Numbered from the stretch's first letter, positions 43,456-53,850 are shown. The stretch is 64,000 nucleotides of DNA from Candidatus Poribacteria bacterium (GCA_022826805.1 JAJDUH010000027.1:1-64000), one strand, 5' to 3'. Made by a program: numbers and translations. The notes: generated from the letters alone by a model not told the origin.

Positions 43456-44235
43456 TCAATCAAACCGAGAAACAATCTCCGGTGGCGGTTTTCCCACAAC
43501 AGACTGTCCATCTTTCAACAACGGCTCCGCATTCCCCCACAAACGACTTCCATCATGCGACAAAAGTGGTTCTGCCGAATACTGAGCGAGATATGCACGC
43601 CGTAGATTATTCGTGAAGTTCGTGCTGCTACAGTGGAAATTGATGCTCGTAAATGCCACAATGCTTCCCGCAGGCACAATAGCAGGCACACCCTTTTCTG
43701 GTCCAAAATAACCCACCATATCGTTGCTGCCCTCTTCACGAACATGCTTCACCCATGAACGGATCCCAATACGCGAAAACGGCATCACATAAACCGTCCC
43801 GTTCTCTTCAGACATATCGTCAAGCGCACACCAACAGGTAAGATACGGTTTGTGGTCGGGATAGCCGACATAACCAGAATCCTGATGCCAGCTGAACTTC
43901 ATTCCCGTTCCCGCGCCTTTAACAACATACTGTTCCCAGAAAAGATACGCTGTCTCGCCTAAAGTCGCACGGCAGACCTCTGCCATCAGGTCGCTGAATA
44001 GAAACTCGCGAAGTTTCGGCTGTTTCCTGAAGCAGTTTGAAACGAAATATCGTTTGTTGCGATGATTGATGCCGAGGACATCCGTGTCCTGTCGATCCAT
44101 CTCAGCGTCCATCTGGGTAATAAAAGTTCCGCATTCACCGCGGAGCAGTTCCAAAAGCGACTCCGGGATAACATTCTCTAAAATGAAATAGCCTTCCTCT
44201 TGGAATTGCTGTTTCTGTTCATCGGTTATGTTCAT
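43456..44235 (-). CDS. Phytanoyl-CoA dioxygenase (PhyH) family protein
   Basis: This 259-aa protein starts at the ATG at 44235, supported by GGAG 7 bp upstream. The Fe(II)-binding HxD is H117-Q-D119 in WHQDSGYVG. The third His lies in SINFHCSSTNF and the 2-oxoglutarate Arg follows in NNLRRAYL. It is the last of three minus-strand genes after the exported superoxide dismutase and the molybdopterin oxidoreductase. Substrate unknown. Confidence 0.88.
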   Translation of the reverse strand: MNITDEQKQQFQEEGYFILENVIPESLLELLRGECGTFITQMDAEMDRQDTDVLGINHRNKRYFVSNCFRKQPKLREFLFSDLMAEVCRATLGETAYLFWEQYVVKGAGTGMKFSWHQDSGYVGYPDHKPYLTCWCALDDMSEENGTVYVMPFSRIGIRSWVKHVREEGSNDMVGYFGPEKGVPAIVPAGSIVAFTSINFHCSSTNFTNNLRRAYLAQYSAEPLLSHDGSRLWGNAEPLLKDGQSVVGKPPPEIVSRFD

Positions 44236-44282
44236 ATAATCTCCACGAGGGCTTACAAGCACAACTGCCCTATCAAGCTCTC

Positions 44283-45419
44283 CTATTCAATATGTATGGG
44301 ACGGACGATCTGACCGTGGCTCTCCCAATAGGTGCGTTTACCAGTGATATAGTCAGAGTTCGCTGCGGGTTGGATGTTTCCCATCGTATCAATCGCTCTG
44401 GAGACGACGGTGTGTTCACCTTTCGATGGGTTGTTCCAATCGAGATGCCAGATCTTCCATGCGAATTCTGCATCTTCTTCTGGGTCTATTGTCGCCTTTT
44501 GCCATGCTCCACCATCAATGCTAACCTCGACAATTTCAATAGGGGCACCCCACGCCGCTCCGTAGACACGGTATTTCTCACCAATGCGCGTTACCTTCGC
44601 CGCTAACGACTTCAACTGCGTTCTGCCAACCGAGGTCTCCATCCAAACCGATTCACCATCCGGACGTTTTTCCTCGCGTATTGTAACGTAATCGCGTCCC
44701 ATAAACCTACCCATAAACCGCGTATCGCGAACCTCAACACGTTTGAGCCATTTAACACACGCGATACCGTACCAACCGGGAGCGATAAGGCGGAGCGGTG
44801 CCCCGTTCGCCTGTGGTAACGGTTCGCCATTCATTTCGTAGCAGAGAAGAGTGGTGTCTTCCAAGGCATCTTCAACAGACATACTTCGAGCGAAGTTCTG
44901 ACGCATCTTCATATCCCGTCGTTCTTCTTCTCCCTCATCGTGTCCGAAGAAGATAACTTCAATGCCGTTTTCTTGGATACCAGCCTCTTTAAGAATCGGG
45001 GCAAGCGGTGTACCTGTCCATTTCGCGTTACCAATTCCACCCGTGAAAGTGGGGAATCCGTGGTTACCAGAGCATTCCAATGTAAAGATTACGTCCTTTC
45101 GCGGACGTGCTTTGATATCCTCTATTGTGAGCATCAACGGATTCTCAACCAAACCGCTCACCTCAAGCCGCCACGTCTCAGGATCAACTTCAGGCTTGCC
45201 GTAGTGTGAAACATTGAAGAATTCATCGTTCGGCGTGATAAAGGAATCAAGTTCGTTCCAATCCAGCAAACCGCGCGCTGAAGGCGGTTCCGGCGGCTGA
45301 TCAGCGAACGGGATAAGCACTTCACCCTCACGGCTTGGAAAGGCATAGACCGCCCAAGGACTCAGCAGTAATCCTGTGAGTGTTAAACCGCTCTGTCGCA
45401 AAAAATCTCTACGTTCCAT
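44283..45419 (-). CDS. Exported molybdopterin-dependent (sulfite oxidase-like) oxidoreductase
   Basis: This 378-aa protein has a Tat-type signal peptide (ERRDFLRQSG). The sulfite oxidase-family molybdopterin domain includes the molybdenum-ligating Cys in LECSGNH, APGWYGIACVKWL and the C-terminal Mo-co dimerisation domain (AAWGAPIEIVEVSIDGG). It probably oxidises sulfite or an organic sulfur compound in the periplasm. No cytochrome subunit is adjacent. It is 53 bp downstream of the superoxide dismutase gene. Confidence 0.88.
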   Translation of the reverse strand: MERRDFLRQSGLTLTGLLLSPWAVYAFPSREGEVLIPFADQPPEPPSARGLLDWNELDSFITPNDEFFNVSHYGKPEVDPETWRLEVSGLVENPLMLTIEDIKARPRKDVIFTLECSGNHGFPTFTGGIGNAKWTGTPLAPILKEAGIQENGIEVIFFGHDEGEEERRDMKMRQNFARSMSVEDALEDTTLLCYEMNGEPLPQANGAPLRLIAPGWYGIACVKWLKRVEVRDTRFMGRFMGRDYVTIREEKRPDGESVWMETSVGRTQLKSLAAKVTRIGEKYRVYGAAWGAPIEIVEVSIDGGAWQKATIDPEEDAEFAWKIWHLDWNNPSKGEHTVVSRAIDTMGNIQPAANSDYITGKRTYWESHGQIVRPIHIE

Positions 45420-45472
45420 ACTGCCTCCTCATTCTTCCCGTAGGTGAGGTATTTAACCACGCTACTGTATAT

Positions 45473-46180
45473 CTATCCGCTCATTGCTGCGATATAATTG
45501 GAGTTGACCTGTTCCCAGTTAATGATCTTACCCCACGCGTCAACATAGTCGGCGCGTCGGTTCTGGTAATTGAGATAATAGGCGTGTTCCCAAACATCAA
45601 GACCGAGGATGGGAGTGTGTCCTTGCATCAACGGACTATCCTGGTTGGATGTCGAGTAGATTTGTAGTTTCTTGTTTTCATCAACAACCAGCCATGCCCA
45701 TCCTGAACCAAAATGCGTTTTCGCTGCTTTAACGAACATTTCACTTCCAGCATCAAACGAGCCAAACGTTGACTGAATCGCTTCGGCAACTTTTCCCATC
45801 GGTTCGCTACCGTTGGGCTTCATGATGTTCCAGAAAAGCGTATGATTCGCATGTCCACCACCGCTGTTAATAATGGATTGGCGGAGGTGTTGCGGAACGT
45901 TGTTAATATTACGAAGGATCTGCTCAAGGGTCATGTGCTGCAAATCATGACTGCGCGCAATTGCCGCATTAAGTTTATTGACATACCCTTGGTGATGTTT
46001 TCCGTGGTGGATCTCCATTGTACGTTTATCAATATGAGGCTCAAGCGCATCATACGCATAGGGCAGTGGTGGTAGGGTCTGACTCTCGTGATGATTGGCA
46101 TATACACGCAGAGAACTGTTAGTAAGAAGCAATCCTGCCAGGGCAGTGCTTCCGTGAATTAAAAAATTTCTACGGTTCAT
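45473..46180 (-). CDS. Exported Fe/Mn superoxide dismutase
   Basis: This 235-aa protein starts at the ATG at 46180. A Tat-like signal ([18 protein letters not shown]) precedes a complete Fe/Mn-SOD domain. Metal ligands are in [20 protein letters not shown] and LDVWEHAYY. Export is uncommon among SODs and fits protection of the envelope from superoxide. It heads the operon with the molybdopterin oxidoreductase and a PhyH protein. Whether it uses Fe or Mn cannot be decided. Confidence 0.92.
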   Translation of the reverse strand: MNRRNFLIHGSTALAGLLLTNSSLRVYANHHESQTLPPLPYAYDALEPHIDKRTMEIHHGKHHQGYVNKLNAAIARSHDLQHMTLEQILRNINNVPQHLRQSIINSGGGHANHTLFWNIMKPNGSEPMGKVAEAIQSTFGSFDAGSEMFVKAAKTHFGSGWAWLVVDENKKLQIYSTSNQDSPLMQGHTPILGLDVWEHAYYLNYQNRRADYVDAWGKIINWEQVNSNYIAAMSG

Positions 46181-46350
46181 AAGTTCACCTTGTCGCTCTG
46201 TTTTGAACGGCATTTTAACAGAAATCACGAGTTTGTGTCAAGACACTTTAATTAGAATTCGGTTGATTGTAGCAACAGGATATGGTATCTTGGTTATTGC
46301 AACATGCGACAATAACAAAAGCTCCTGTATGCGAGACACAGGAAAAATCA

Positions 46351-47262
46351 ATGGAAAACACGGATACCTTCCATATCCTCACGTTAGACGGCGGCGGCAC
46401 CCGCGGCATATACACCGCACAACTCCTCGCCAAAATTGAACAGACTTTTCAGATCCCTATCAGAACCTGTTTCGACCTCGTCGCTGGTACAAGCACAGGG
46501 TCAATCATTGCCGGTGCCGCTGTCTCCGATATCCCCATGCAGGATATTGTCGAACTCTTTGAGACCGAAACACCCCATATTTTCCGAAGAAGATGGTATC
46601 GTATCCCGTTGTTCCTCAGCAAATATCCAAGCCAAAAACTCGCCCAGATCCTCGCTGCGCATATTCCCGCAACACCTCTCGATGAAATAGCAACCCCATT
46701 GATGATAACAAGTTCAGAGATTTCCAAAAGTGAAGTCCACATTTTCAAATCAAATTATGACAGTCGCGATTCGGAGATCGCTCCTACGGATAAAGGCGTA
46801 GGTCTGAGAGATGCTATCCTTGCTTCCTGTGCAGCACCTACATTTTTTGCTCCGAAATCCCTTAACAACTGGCTCTTAGCAGATGGTGGACTCTGGGCAA
46901 ACAACCCCTCTACGATCGCTTTTACAGAGGCACTCTCAACGTTTGGAAAAAATGCACAAGAAATCCGAATGCTATCTATAGGCACAGGACATTCCGTAAA
47001 CATGTATCACAATAGACGCGGTTGGGGATTTATCACAGGGTGGGGTGGCGCGAAGTTGACATCCTACGTGATGAGTTTGCAATCTCAAGCATCCGCAAAT
47101 ATGGCGAAACGCCTGCTTGGGGAGAATTACCTACGCATTAATCCAGAAATTGATTTTTGGGAGTTAGATACCCTTACGCAGCTAAGCAATCTCAAATCTT
47201 TCGCAGCACGCGATTTTGAGAAAAACGCCGAAGAAATTGAGGCATTCCTTCGGCGCGTTTAG
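46351..47262 (+). CDS. Patatin-like phospholipase
   Basis: This 303-aa protein starts at the ATG at 46351 (a longer frame from 46282 begins in the SOD leader). The oxyanion-hole motif DGGGTRG, nucleophile GTSTG and catalytic Asp in ADGG are all present, so it should hydrolyse acyl esters. No signal peptide. Patatins can be defence effectors, for example CapV in CBASS, but no cGAS-like cyclase is visible nearby, so a lipid-metabolism role is equally likely. Confidence 0.9.
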   Translation: MENTDTFHILTLDGGGTRGIYTAQLLAKIEQTFQIPIRTCFDLVAGTSTGSIIAGAAVSDIPMQDIVELFETETPHIFRRRWYRIPLFLSKYPSQKLAQILAAHIPATPLDEIATPLMITSSEISKSEVHIFKSNYDSRDSEIAPTDKGVGLRDAILASCAAPTFFAPKSLNNWLLADGGLWANNPSTIAFTEALSTFGKNAQEIRMLSIGTGHSVNMYHNRRGWGFITGWGGAKLTSYVMSLQSQASANMAKRLLGENYLRINPEIDFWELDTLTQLSNLKSFAARDFEKNAEEIEAFLRRV

Positions 47263-47284
47263 CGACGAAATTCAATGTCTGTTC

Positions 47285-48457
47285 TTACATCGCGTTGGCT
47301 TCTTGAACTAACCAAACCGAAATGGATTGGATCATAATTTGATGTGCCCGTTCAACAATCGGATTTAACGACGGTATATGCGCAAACATTTTTTGTGCTT
47401 TGTGTTTCAGATCCGCCGGTGCTGGTAATTCAGGAATTTTCAGCTCTCTGAGGAATTTTTCTACCTCTGTATGACCTATGTGCGCACGTTTCCGCAGTTC
47501 TTCCAACTTTGGCGTCTGCGACCATGCTTTCAACAGTGCTTTGCCAATCTGTTCAATCGAAAAACTTCCAGCCAGTTGATGCGCCGCTTTTTCTACGACA
47601 GTTAAGGATAATTTACGTGTACCCTCAACCACATGTGTTGGCGGTAAGCGAAGATCCCAAACAATCCTAAAAATTGATAACACTTTCAAGATATAATATG
47701 TGACATCAATTTGCCACCAATGAAAGCCTTGAGGTGTAGCACTTGGGAAATGGTGATGGTTGTTATGCCATCCTTCTCCTAATGTAATAATAGCCAGAAG
47801 TAGATTGTTGCGAGAGTGATCTCCAGTGACGTAAGGCTGTTTACCGTAAACGTGGGAAAGGGAATTGATCGTGAATGTTCCATGAAAAAGTAGGACCGTA
47901 CTCACGAAAAATCCTACGATAAGTCCAGACCAACCGGCAACTGCCCAAACGGCAACCGCTAACAAGAATGGAGGGAGTCTTTCCCATTTTTCTAACCAAG
48001 CAAGTTCAGGATATTTCTGAAAATCCTTAATTAAACCATAATTGGCAGTAAGCCCACGTTTGGAGAATATCCAAAGGACGTGGGAATACCAAAATCCATG
48101 TTTAACAGGCGAGTGTACATCTTGGTCGGTGTCAGAGTGCTTATGGTGTAGACGATGTTTCGATGCCCACCATAGGACCCCGCGTTGTGCTGAACTCTGA
48201 CCCAGAAACGCCAGGAAAAACTGAAATACGCGACCGGTTTTAAATGAGCGGTGGGAAAAATATCGATGAAATCCTGCTGTGATTCCGAACATCCGGACAA
48301 CGTACAAGGCACCACATAAGATCCAATCTATGGGTTGAACGTCTACCCAGATAATTCCAAAACACGCCAGGTGAACCATTATGAAAGGTAAAACTCGTGG
48401 GTGAATAATGTCCTCCTTATCGGCAGGACACGAGGTGTTTGGTTCTTTAGATGACAC
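47285..48457 (-). CDS. Fatty-acid desaturase (acyl-CoA delta-9 type)
   Basis: This 390-aa membrane di-iron desaturase has three histidine boxes, HRYFSH, HRLHHKHSD and HNNHHHFP, with the hydrophobic segments between them typical of SCD/DesC enzymes. It introduces a cis double bond into saturated acyl chains. The C-terminal 90 residues are a helical extension. The start is GTG at 48457 with AAGGAAC upstream. It converges on the patatin gene, which may share lipid substrates. Confidence 0.9.
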   Translation of the reverse strand: MSSKEPNTSCPADKEDIIHPRVLPFIMVHLACFGIIWVDVQPIDWILCGALYVVRMFGITAGFHRYFSHRSFKTGRVFQFFLAFLGQSSAQRGVLWWASKHRLHHKHSDTDQDVHSPVKHGFWYSHVLWIFSKRGLTANYGLIKDFQKYPELAWLEKWERLPPFLLAVAVWAVAGWSGLIVGFFVSTVLLFHGTFTINSLSHVYGKQPYVTGDHSRNNLLLAIITLGEGWHNNHHHFPSATPQGFHWWQIDVTYYILKVLSIFRIVWDLRLPPTHVVEGTRKLSLTVVEKAAHQLAGSFSIEQIGKALLKAWSQTPKLEELRKRAHIGHTEVEKFLRELKIPELPAPADLKHKAQKMFAHIPSLNPIVERAHQIMIQSISVWLVQEANAM

Positions 48458-48626
48458 TATTATTATGTTCCTTTTTGCTTTCTTGCATAACAGTTATGTT
48501 TTGCAGAGTTAAAAAATTTACCTGTACACATCAGTGCCAGGTCTTAACGTGGACTGTAGTTATTATAATCCAAGTTGCTACCTAACGAGTTATAGACGTA
48601 CAAACAGATTTTGTAACCTTTTTCGC

Positions 48627-48922
48627 CACCTCAGAGGGGTGCTATGTCTATAGAATCGGGGTTTTCCGTCTCCTGCACTCCAGAGGAGTGCTATGTCTAT
48701 AAATACTGGCAACTTGGGTTATTATGCTAAAGTTTGGACAATTCGTGTTGCGTCCGAGTTAGGTTTCAAGGATTCCCCTACTTTTCTCTGTGTCTGCTAC
48801 AGACCCCACACTCTGAGAAAAAGCGTGAAGGTGTCAAAAACGCAGCCCCAGCGGGGCGGAATGTTTATAGAAAGGCAAGCATCCTCCACGTCCTTAGCCC
48901 CAGCGGGGCGAAATGTGGATAC
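48627..48922. repeat. Four family B hairpin repeats
   Basis: CACCTC-AGA-GGGGTG (48627-48641), CACTCC-AGA-GGAGTG (48676-48690), GCCCC-AGC-GGGGC (48845-48857) and GCCCC-AGC-GGGGC (48897-48909) are each followed by an ATGTxTATA- or ATGTGGATA-like tail. The second uses an entirely different stem from the last two but keeps pairing, loop and tail. The rest of the 48458-48954 spacer shows no gene. Confidence 0.75.
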
Positions 48923-48954
48923 TAAAAATTGTCCAAATTTTAGTCAGATATAGA

Positions 48955-51666
48955 TTACTTCAGTACAACCATTCTACGTATGAGCGAAGTCTCGTCTGTT
49001 TGCAGTTGATAAAAATAGACTCCACTCGCAACTCCTTCTCCTAAACCATTTCGACCATCCCAATACGCAGCACGATTTCTACCAGTGTAATAGCCTGCGG
49101 ATTGATGTCCAAGTGCTAAGGTCCGGATTAACATGCCTCTTGTATCATAAATCGTAATTTGGACATTGCTTTCGCTTGCTAACTGGTAAGGTATCCATGT
49201 TTCAGGGTTAAAAGGGTTCGGATAGTTTGCGAGCAGTTGCGTGTCGTCAGGAAGTGAGGCGATTATAGGTGCTGCAGCCGCACCTTCGTCCACTTCAAAT
49301 CGGACGATTTCCGTAAAGTCCGCCTGAAGTTTGTTGTATGCTTTGTCAAAAACAACCATTTCGGCAAGTCCCCATATACCCGGAATACTGCCAACTGGTA
49401 AAACAATTGTCTGGTGACAGATTTGGTAAACAGTTGGATCCCGAGAAAAATAGACTTTCCATATATCTTCGTCACCGTGTCCGAAATGATGCGTTGCTCC
49501 CTGCGGATCCCGCAGAATAATAGCAGTTCTAAGGTATCCACTAATATCATCTTTAACCCAAAAGGTAATGTCCACACGCGTTTCGCCGTTAGGAGCTTCC
49601 GGTTGCGTTGGTTCTGCCTCAATGGTAATCCGATTTAAATCCAGGACAGGCGGTTTATTATCTGGATTCGTTGTCTGAATCTCAATCGTGGCAGGTGGTT
49701 GATCAAGGATCCTATCCACGGGAGTTCCGGGTGTGAAACCCGGGTGGGTAAAGAATATATTTCTATAATTTTTAGCGACATCTCTCATTGAAATAAAATT
49801 AAGAGTATATGTTCCACTTTGGTAGTAGTCTGGAATAACGAATATTGCATTTACTGTCCAGAGATCTATCTCTGGATTATAGATGTATTTGTTTCCATAA
49901 CCTCCAAATTTCCGAGAGTATGTTTCAGGATCTTCATCATTTATTTCTCCATAAGCATGGGCAATGCCATTTTTTTCCCTGACCTGCCACTCGGCTGTAA
50001 GAATTTGATATGGGCGACCTGCCTCGTGTGCTTCTGATAAAGAAAGCCTCATTGAATTGTTGACATATTCCGGCGGTTGGCAATCCGAAAGCGGATTGTC
50101 AATATAGAGTTTCCACCCAAAATCAATACGTCCATGGAAACGCTGGTTACCAACAGCATCTGTGAGATTAAGGGAGTCGGGAGACCAATACCCGTTTGCT
50201 GCATACTTTGACAATGTCACATGCCCCCGTAAAATGTGGCCTGACGTAACACGCTGTCCATCTACGCCAACCGAGAACAGTCCAAGATCAAAGTAGGTGC
50301 CTTTTCCACTGACGACTCTGGTCGATGCCATTTGAGCAGTGTCTAAGTTACTCTCCCCATGAATTTCAATTTCTACTGTTATAAGTTTATCTTCCTCGGG
50401 TTCACCTTTGACCTGTATATCTACTTGGATGATTCGGCCTGGGTACACATAGTCAGGATAGAGGTTATAGACCTCAAACGTTAAATCCTCGCGTATCCGT
50501 GATATATACCGTGTTCCGTGCATAATCCGATTCTGGATAAATTCATATTTAGCAGGTGAACGCGAACGAAGTTTATCAGGGTTCACGATGTAATAACTAA
50601 TACTTTCCGCCATATCCTCATTCGGATTTATGCCGTGTGCATAAGCGGAGACGAACTCGACCTGCTTTGTTGTAGACCAGCCATCTTTATCATCTGGATT
50701 TTTGAACCAGCCACCGAGTTTTATCCAATCCTGTTTGAGCTGCTCATCAAAGAAATGTGCCCATAGGAAGTGTGCTTTTTCATGCAGGATCAGACGGTGG
50801 ATATAATCCGGACTGCCTCCTTTGAATGCTCCTTCCATGAATTCAATATAGCCTGCACTTGTCCACGCAACTGCGGGTGCCTCTGGATTAAGCGGATGTG
50901 GAAGTCCATCTAACCGCCTAACCAAATATTTAAGGCCTGGTGTCTTAATCATACCTTGTGGGAATTCTTCAAGCATAGACACCAATGCCATCAATTCTTC
51001 GTTTTTGAATTCGGAAAAACGTCCGGCATGTTCGCCTGTAGTATGCCGCGTGAGTTCACTATAATCTGGAACATTGATGCTGACTGCGTATCGTTCCTGT
51101 AATATCCGCCCAAGCGCGTATCTGTCTGCTCCGTTATCGGTTACGAACCGAACCACGGCATGATGTAGGCGTTTGGAGAAATACCTGCCCCGGACCCCTT
51201 CAATTTCCGCTAATAGCGGTGTTGCATGCACAAACGCTTCTTCAGCAATAGTAACAATCTGCTGTCCGTCTCGATATTCCACCGAAAGGTCATCTTGAAT
51301 ATGACGGTTGCTTAACCGCCACACAGAGGATTCCACCCCAGGACTCTCAGCATAAGGATTGTTCGTTTCTTGGGGTATAGATTCAAAAGTTTGGAGCAAC
51401 CTATATGCATGCCCTGGACTCCATTCGGGCCCCAGATACACAGAATACTTCCGCATTAACGCTAAAGATGCACTATGGGACACTACCTGTATCGGTTCAT
51501 CAAGCAGTGTCACTTCCACAGGTTCAACGATGGTCGCACTTTCACTGCCTTCGGGGGTTTCATCTATTTCCCAGTGGTAGGTGAAAGTCTCGCCTTGAGC
51601 GTCGGGATTACAAATCCCTCCTACAAGCAGGATAACGAAAATTAGTGCAAACTTGATAGTTTTCAT
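48955..51666 (-). CDS. Secreted HExxH protein with T9SS-like sorting domain
   Basis: This 903-aa protein has an N-terminal signal peptide (KFALIFVILLVGGICNP). HEKAH (H295, E296, H299) in RLILHEKAHFLW is a candidate gluzincin-type zinc site, with acidic residues downstream in a VSAYAHGINPNEDMAE segment. The middle (about 380-800) is beta-rich, Ig-like. The last 85 residues carry NYPNPFNPETWIPYQL ... GVYFYQL and a final RRMVVLK, the FlgD-like/type IX sorting signature common in Poribacteria. Probably a large secreted or surface peptidase, but activity is unproven. Confidence 0.75.
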   Translation of the reverse strand: MKTIKFALIFVILLVGGICNPDAQGETFTYHWEIDETPEGSESATIVEPVEVTLLDEPIQVVSHSASLALMRKYSVYLGPEWSPGHAYRLLQTFESIPQETNNPYAESPGVESSVWRLSNRHIQDDLSVEYRDGQQIVTIAEEAFVHATPLLAEIEGVRGRYFSKRLHHAVVRFVTDNGADRYALGRILQERYAVSINVPDYSELTRHTTGEHAGRFSEFKNEELMALVSMLEEFPQGMIKTPGLKYLVRRLDGLPHPLNPEAPAVAWTSAGYIEFMEGAFKGGSPDYIHRLILHEKAHFLWAHFFDEQLKQDWIKLGGWFKNPDDKDGWSTTKQVEFVSAYAHGINPNEDMAESISYYIVNPDKLRSRSPAKYEFIQNRIMHGTRYISRIREDLTFEVYNLYPDYVYPGRIIQVDIQVKGEPEEDKLITVEIEIHGESNLDTAQMASTRVVSGKGTYFDLGLFSVGVDGQRVTSGHILRGHVTLSKYAANGYWSPDSLNLTDAVGNQRFHGRIDFGWKLYIDNPLSDCQPPEYVNNSMRLSLSEAHEAGRPYQILTAEWQVREKNGIAHAYGEINDEDPETYSRKFGGYGNKYIYNPEIDLWTVNAIFVIPDYYQSGTYTLNFISMRDVAKNYRNIFFTHPGFTPGTPVDRILDQPPATIEIQTTNPDNKPPVLDLNRITIEAEPTQPEAPNGETRVDITFWVKDDISGYLRTAIILRDPQGATHHFGHGDEDIWKVYFSRDPTVYQICHQTIVLPVGSIPGIWGLAEMVVFDKAYNKLQADFTEIVRFEVDEGAAAAPIIASLPDDTQLLANYPNPFNPETWIPYQLASESNVQITIYDTRGMLIRTLALGHQSAGYYTGRNRAAYWDGRNGLGEGVASGVYFYQLQTDETSLIRRMVVLK

Positions 51667-51717
51667 CGTTTTTCCTTTACCGAAAACGTTTAAGAAAATC
51701 CTCTGTTAGATATGAGT

Positions 51718-51936
51718 TCACAACTCATCAATTCCCATCTCTTTGATGCGATCGGCTTTAATATCAGCCTGGACTTTACGCGCAAGTTTGGCAAGTTTAT
51801 CTTGTGATTCAGCAAAAGCCTTATCCCATAACCGTTTATCTTCGAGTTCTTCAAGAATCACGGCAGCAATAGTGTCCTGTCTTTCTGCAGGCAATTTATA
51901 GACTTCAGTAAGCACTTTTTCAAGAAGCCGTGTCAT
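51718..51936 (-). CDS. Orphan antitoxin-like protein
   Basis: This 72-aa protein starts at the ATG at 51936 with an AAGGA site upstream. The amphipathic N-terminal helix followed by LPAERQDTIAAVILEELEDKRLW is the pattern of small RelB/DUF-type antitoxins and their relatives. The usual toxin partner is absent next to it: downstream is the secreted protein, upstream PEPCK. It may be a remnant or act on a toxin elsewhere. Confidence 0.55.
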   Translation of the reverse strand: MTRLLEKVLTEVYKLPAERQDTIAAVILEELEDKRLWDKAFAESQDKLAKLARKVQADIKADRIKEMGIDEL

Positions 51937-52009
51937 AATTGTTTCATCCTTTGTGAGTCCGGCTGTCACAAATATAGACTTGGGTATTTATGAAACAGTC
52001 TCAGGTTGG

Positions 52010-52043
52010 TTATAGGGCGAGGTCCGCAGATCCCGCCCTATAA
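52010..52043 (-). terminator. Hairpin downstream of pckG
   Basis: TTATAGGGCG (52010-52019) pairs perfectly with CGCCCTATAA (52034-52043) across a 14-nt loop, 14 bp after the pckG stop. There is no clear U tract, so it may stabilise the mRNA end or be a repeat of the family F kind. Confidence 0.45.
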
Positions 52044-52056
52044 TATTAGAGGAGGA

Positions 52057-53850
52057 CTATTGATTTTCACGCAAGCGAGCCTCTAAAGCCGCCAATTCAT
52101 CAAATAACGCTTCAGGCAATGTCTCTTCAAAACGTTCATAGTGCTCTCGAATTGACTCAATTTCATTGAGCCATTCTTCGACATTAACGTTGAGGAGTTC
52201 TTCCATCTGTTCGGCTGTTACATCCAGTTCAGCAGTGTCGATGGCATCAGGTGCTGGCAGATAACCAATCGGGGTTTCGACTGCTTCACCCTTTCCAGAT
52301 ACACGTTCCACAATCCATTTCAAAACACGACTATTTTCGCCGAAGCCGGGCCAGAGCCAGCCACCATCGGCATCCTTACGGAACCAATTGACGTAGAATA
52401 TCTTCGGCAATTTGCTGGCATCGGTATTCTGACCCATTTCCAGCCAGTGTGCGAAGTAGTCCCCCATGTTATAGCCACAGAACGGGAGCATCGCCATTGG
52501 ATCGCGTCTAAGTTCACCAACCGTTCCAGCAGCAGCTGCTGTACGTTCAGAAGAGGCAATAGAGCCAATGAAGGTGCCGTGCTGCCAATCGAAAGTCTCA
52601 AACACAAGCGGGACCGTCGTAGCGCGGCGTCCACCGAAAAGAATAGCAGAAATTGGGACGCCGTTCGGGTTTTCCCAGTTCGGGTCGATAATTGGACATT
52701 GAGAGGCAGGGGTTGTGTAGCGTGCATTCGGATGTGCCGCTGTTTTTTCATCACCGGGATGCCACTCTTCACCAAGCCAACTTGTGAGCGTTTCAGGTGG
52801 TTCTTCGCTCATCTCTTCCCACCATACGTCCGTATCCTCTGTGAGGGCAGCGTTCGTGAAAATTGAGTTTGATGTGAGTGTGTGCATCGCGTTCGGGTTC
52901 GTATCCATTGACGTACCAGGAGCAACTCCGAAAAAGCCAGCTTCCGGATTAATGGCATAAAGTCTGCCATCTTCACCAAATTTCATCCAGGCAATATCAT
53001 CGCCAATCGTCTCAGCTTTCCAACCCGGTATGGTCGGCGTGAGCATCGCGAGGTTCGTTTTACCGCAGGCACTCGGAAACGCTGCTGCGATGTAGGTTTT
53101 CTCACCTTCAGGACTCGTTAATCCCAAAATAAGCATGTGTTCTGCCATCCATCCATCATTTTTTGCCATCACAGAGGCGATGCGGAGGGCATAGCATTTT
53201 TTGCCGAGCAGCGCGTTCCCACCATAGCCACTACCATAGGACCAGATGGAACGTTCTTCGGGAAAGTGTACAATATATTTATTATCAGGATCACAGGGCC
53301 AAACAACATCAGACTGTCCCGATTCAAGCGGCATTCCGACGGAATGTAGACACGGCACAAAATCTCCATCTTCACCAAGCACATCAAGCACATCATTTCC
53401 CATGCGGGTCATGATTCGCATATTCACAACGACGTAAGGTGAATCACTAATTTCAACGCCGATATGTGAAATGGGTGAACCAAGCGGTCCCATGCTGAAC
53501 GGCACGATGTACATCGTTCTGCCTCTCATGCAACCCTTGAAAAGTCCTTTGAGAGTGGCTTTCATTTCATCTGGATCGTGCCAGTTGTTTGTTGGACCCG
53601 CTTCAAGTGGAGTCTTCGAGCAGATGAATGTTCTATCTTCAACGCGTGCGACGTCGCCAGCATCGGAACGGGCAAGATAACTCCCTGGTCGCTTTTTGGG
53701 ATCTAAGCGGACAAAAGTTCCTTTCTGGACAAGTGCCTCACACAAACGGTCATTTTCTTCCTGAGACCCGTCACACCAATAAATCGAGTCGGGTTGGCAG
53801 AGGTCAGCTGCTTCTTCAACCCAACGCTGTAACTTCTTATTCTTGGTCAT
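52057..53850 (-). CDS. pckG: Phosphoenolpyruvate carboxykinase (GTP)
   Basis: This 597-aa enzyme converts oxaloacetate and GTP to phosphoenolpyruvate, the first step of gluconeogenesis. GTP-PEPCK signatures: [13 protein letters not shown], the P-loop-like [13 protein letters not shown] with the hyper-reactive Cys, and [12 protein letters not shown]. Length is normal for the family. Single gene with a hairpin downstream. Confidence 0.96.
   Translation of the reverse strand: MTKNKKLQRWVEEAADLCQPDSIYWCDGSQEENDRLCEALVQKGTFVRLDPKKRPGSYLARSDAGDVARVEDRTFICSKTPLEAGPTNNWHDPDEMKATLKGLFKGCMRGRTMYIVPFSMGPLGSPISHIGVEISDSPYVVVNMRIMTRMGNDVLDVLGEDGDFVPCLHSVGMPLESGQSDVVWPCDPDNKYIVHFPEERSIWSYGSGYGGNALLGKKCYALRIASVMAKNDGWMAEHMLILGLTSPEGEKTYIAAAFPSACGKTNLAMLTPTIPGWKAETIGDDIAWMKFGEDGRLYAINPEAGFFGVAPGTSMDTNPNAMHTLTSNSIFTNAALTEDTDVWWEEMSEEPPETLTSWLGEEWHPGDEKTAAHPNARYTTPASQCPIIDPNWENPNGVPISAILFGGRRATTVPLVFETFDWQHGTFIGSIASSERTAAAAGTVGELRRDPMAMLPFCGYNMGDYFAHWLEMGQNTDASKLPKIFYVNWFRKDADGGWLWPGFGENSRVLKWIVERVSGKGEAVETPIGYLPAPDAIDTAELDVTAEQMEELLNVNVEEWLNEIESIREHYERFEETLPEALFDELAALEARLRENQ

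Noticed and set aside
46351..47262. CBASS system around the patatin-like gene
   Set aside because: No cGAS-like nucleotidyltransferase or ubiquitin-like accessory genes are adjacent; patatin alone is not diagnostic.
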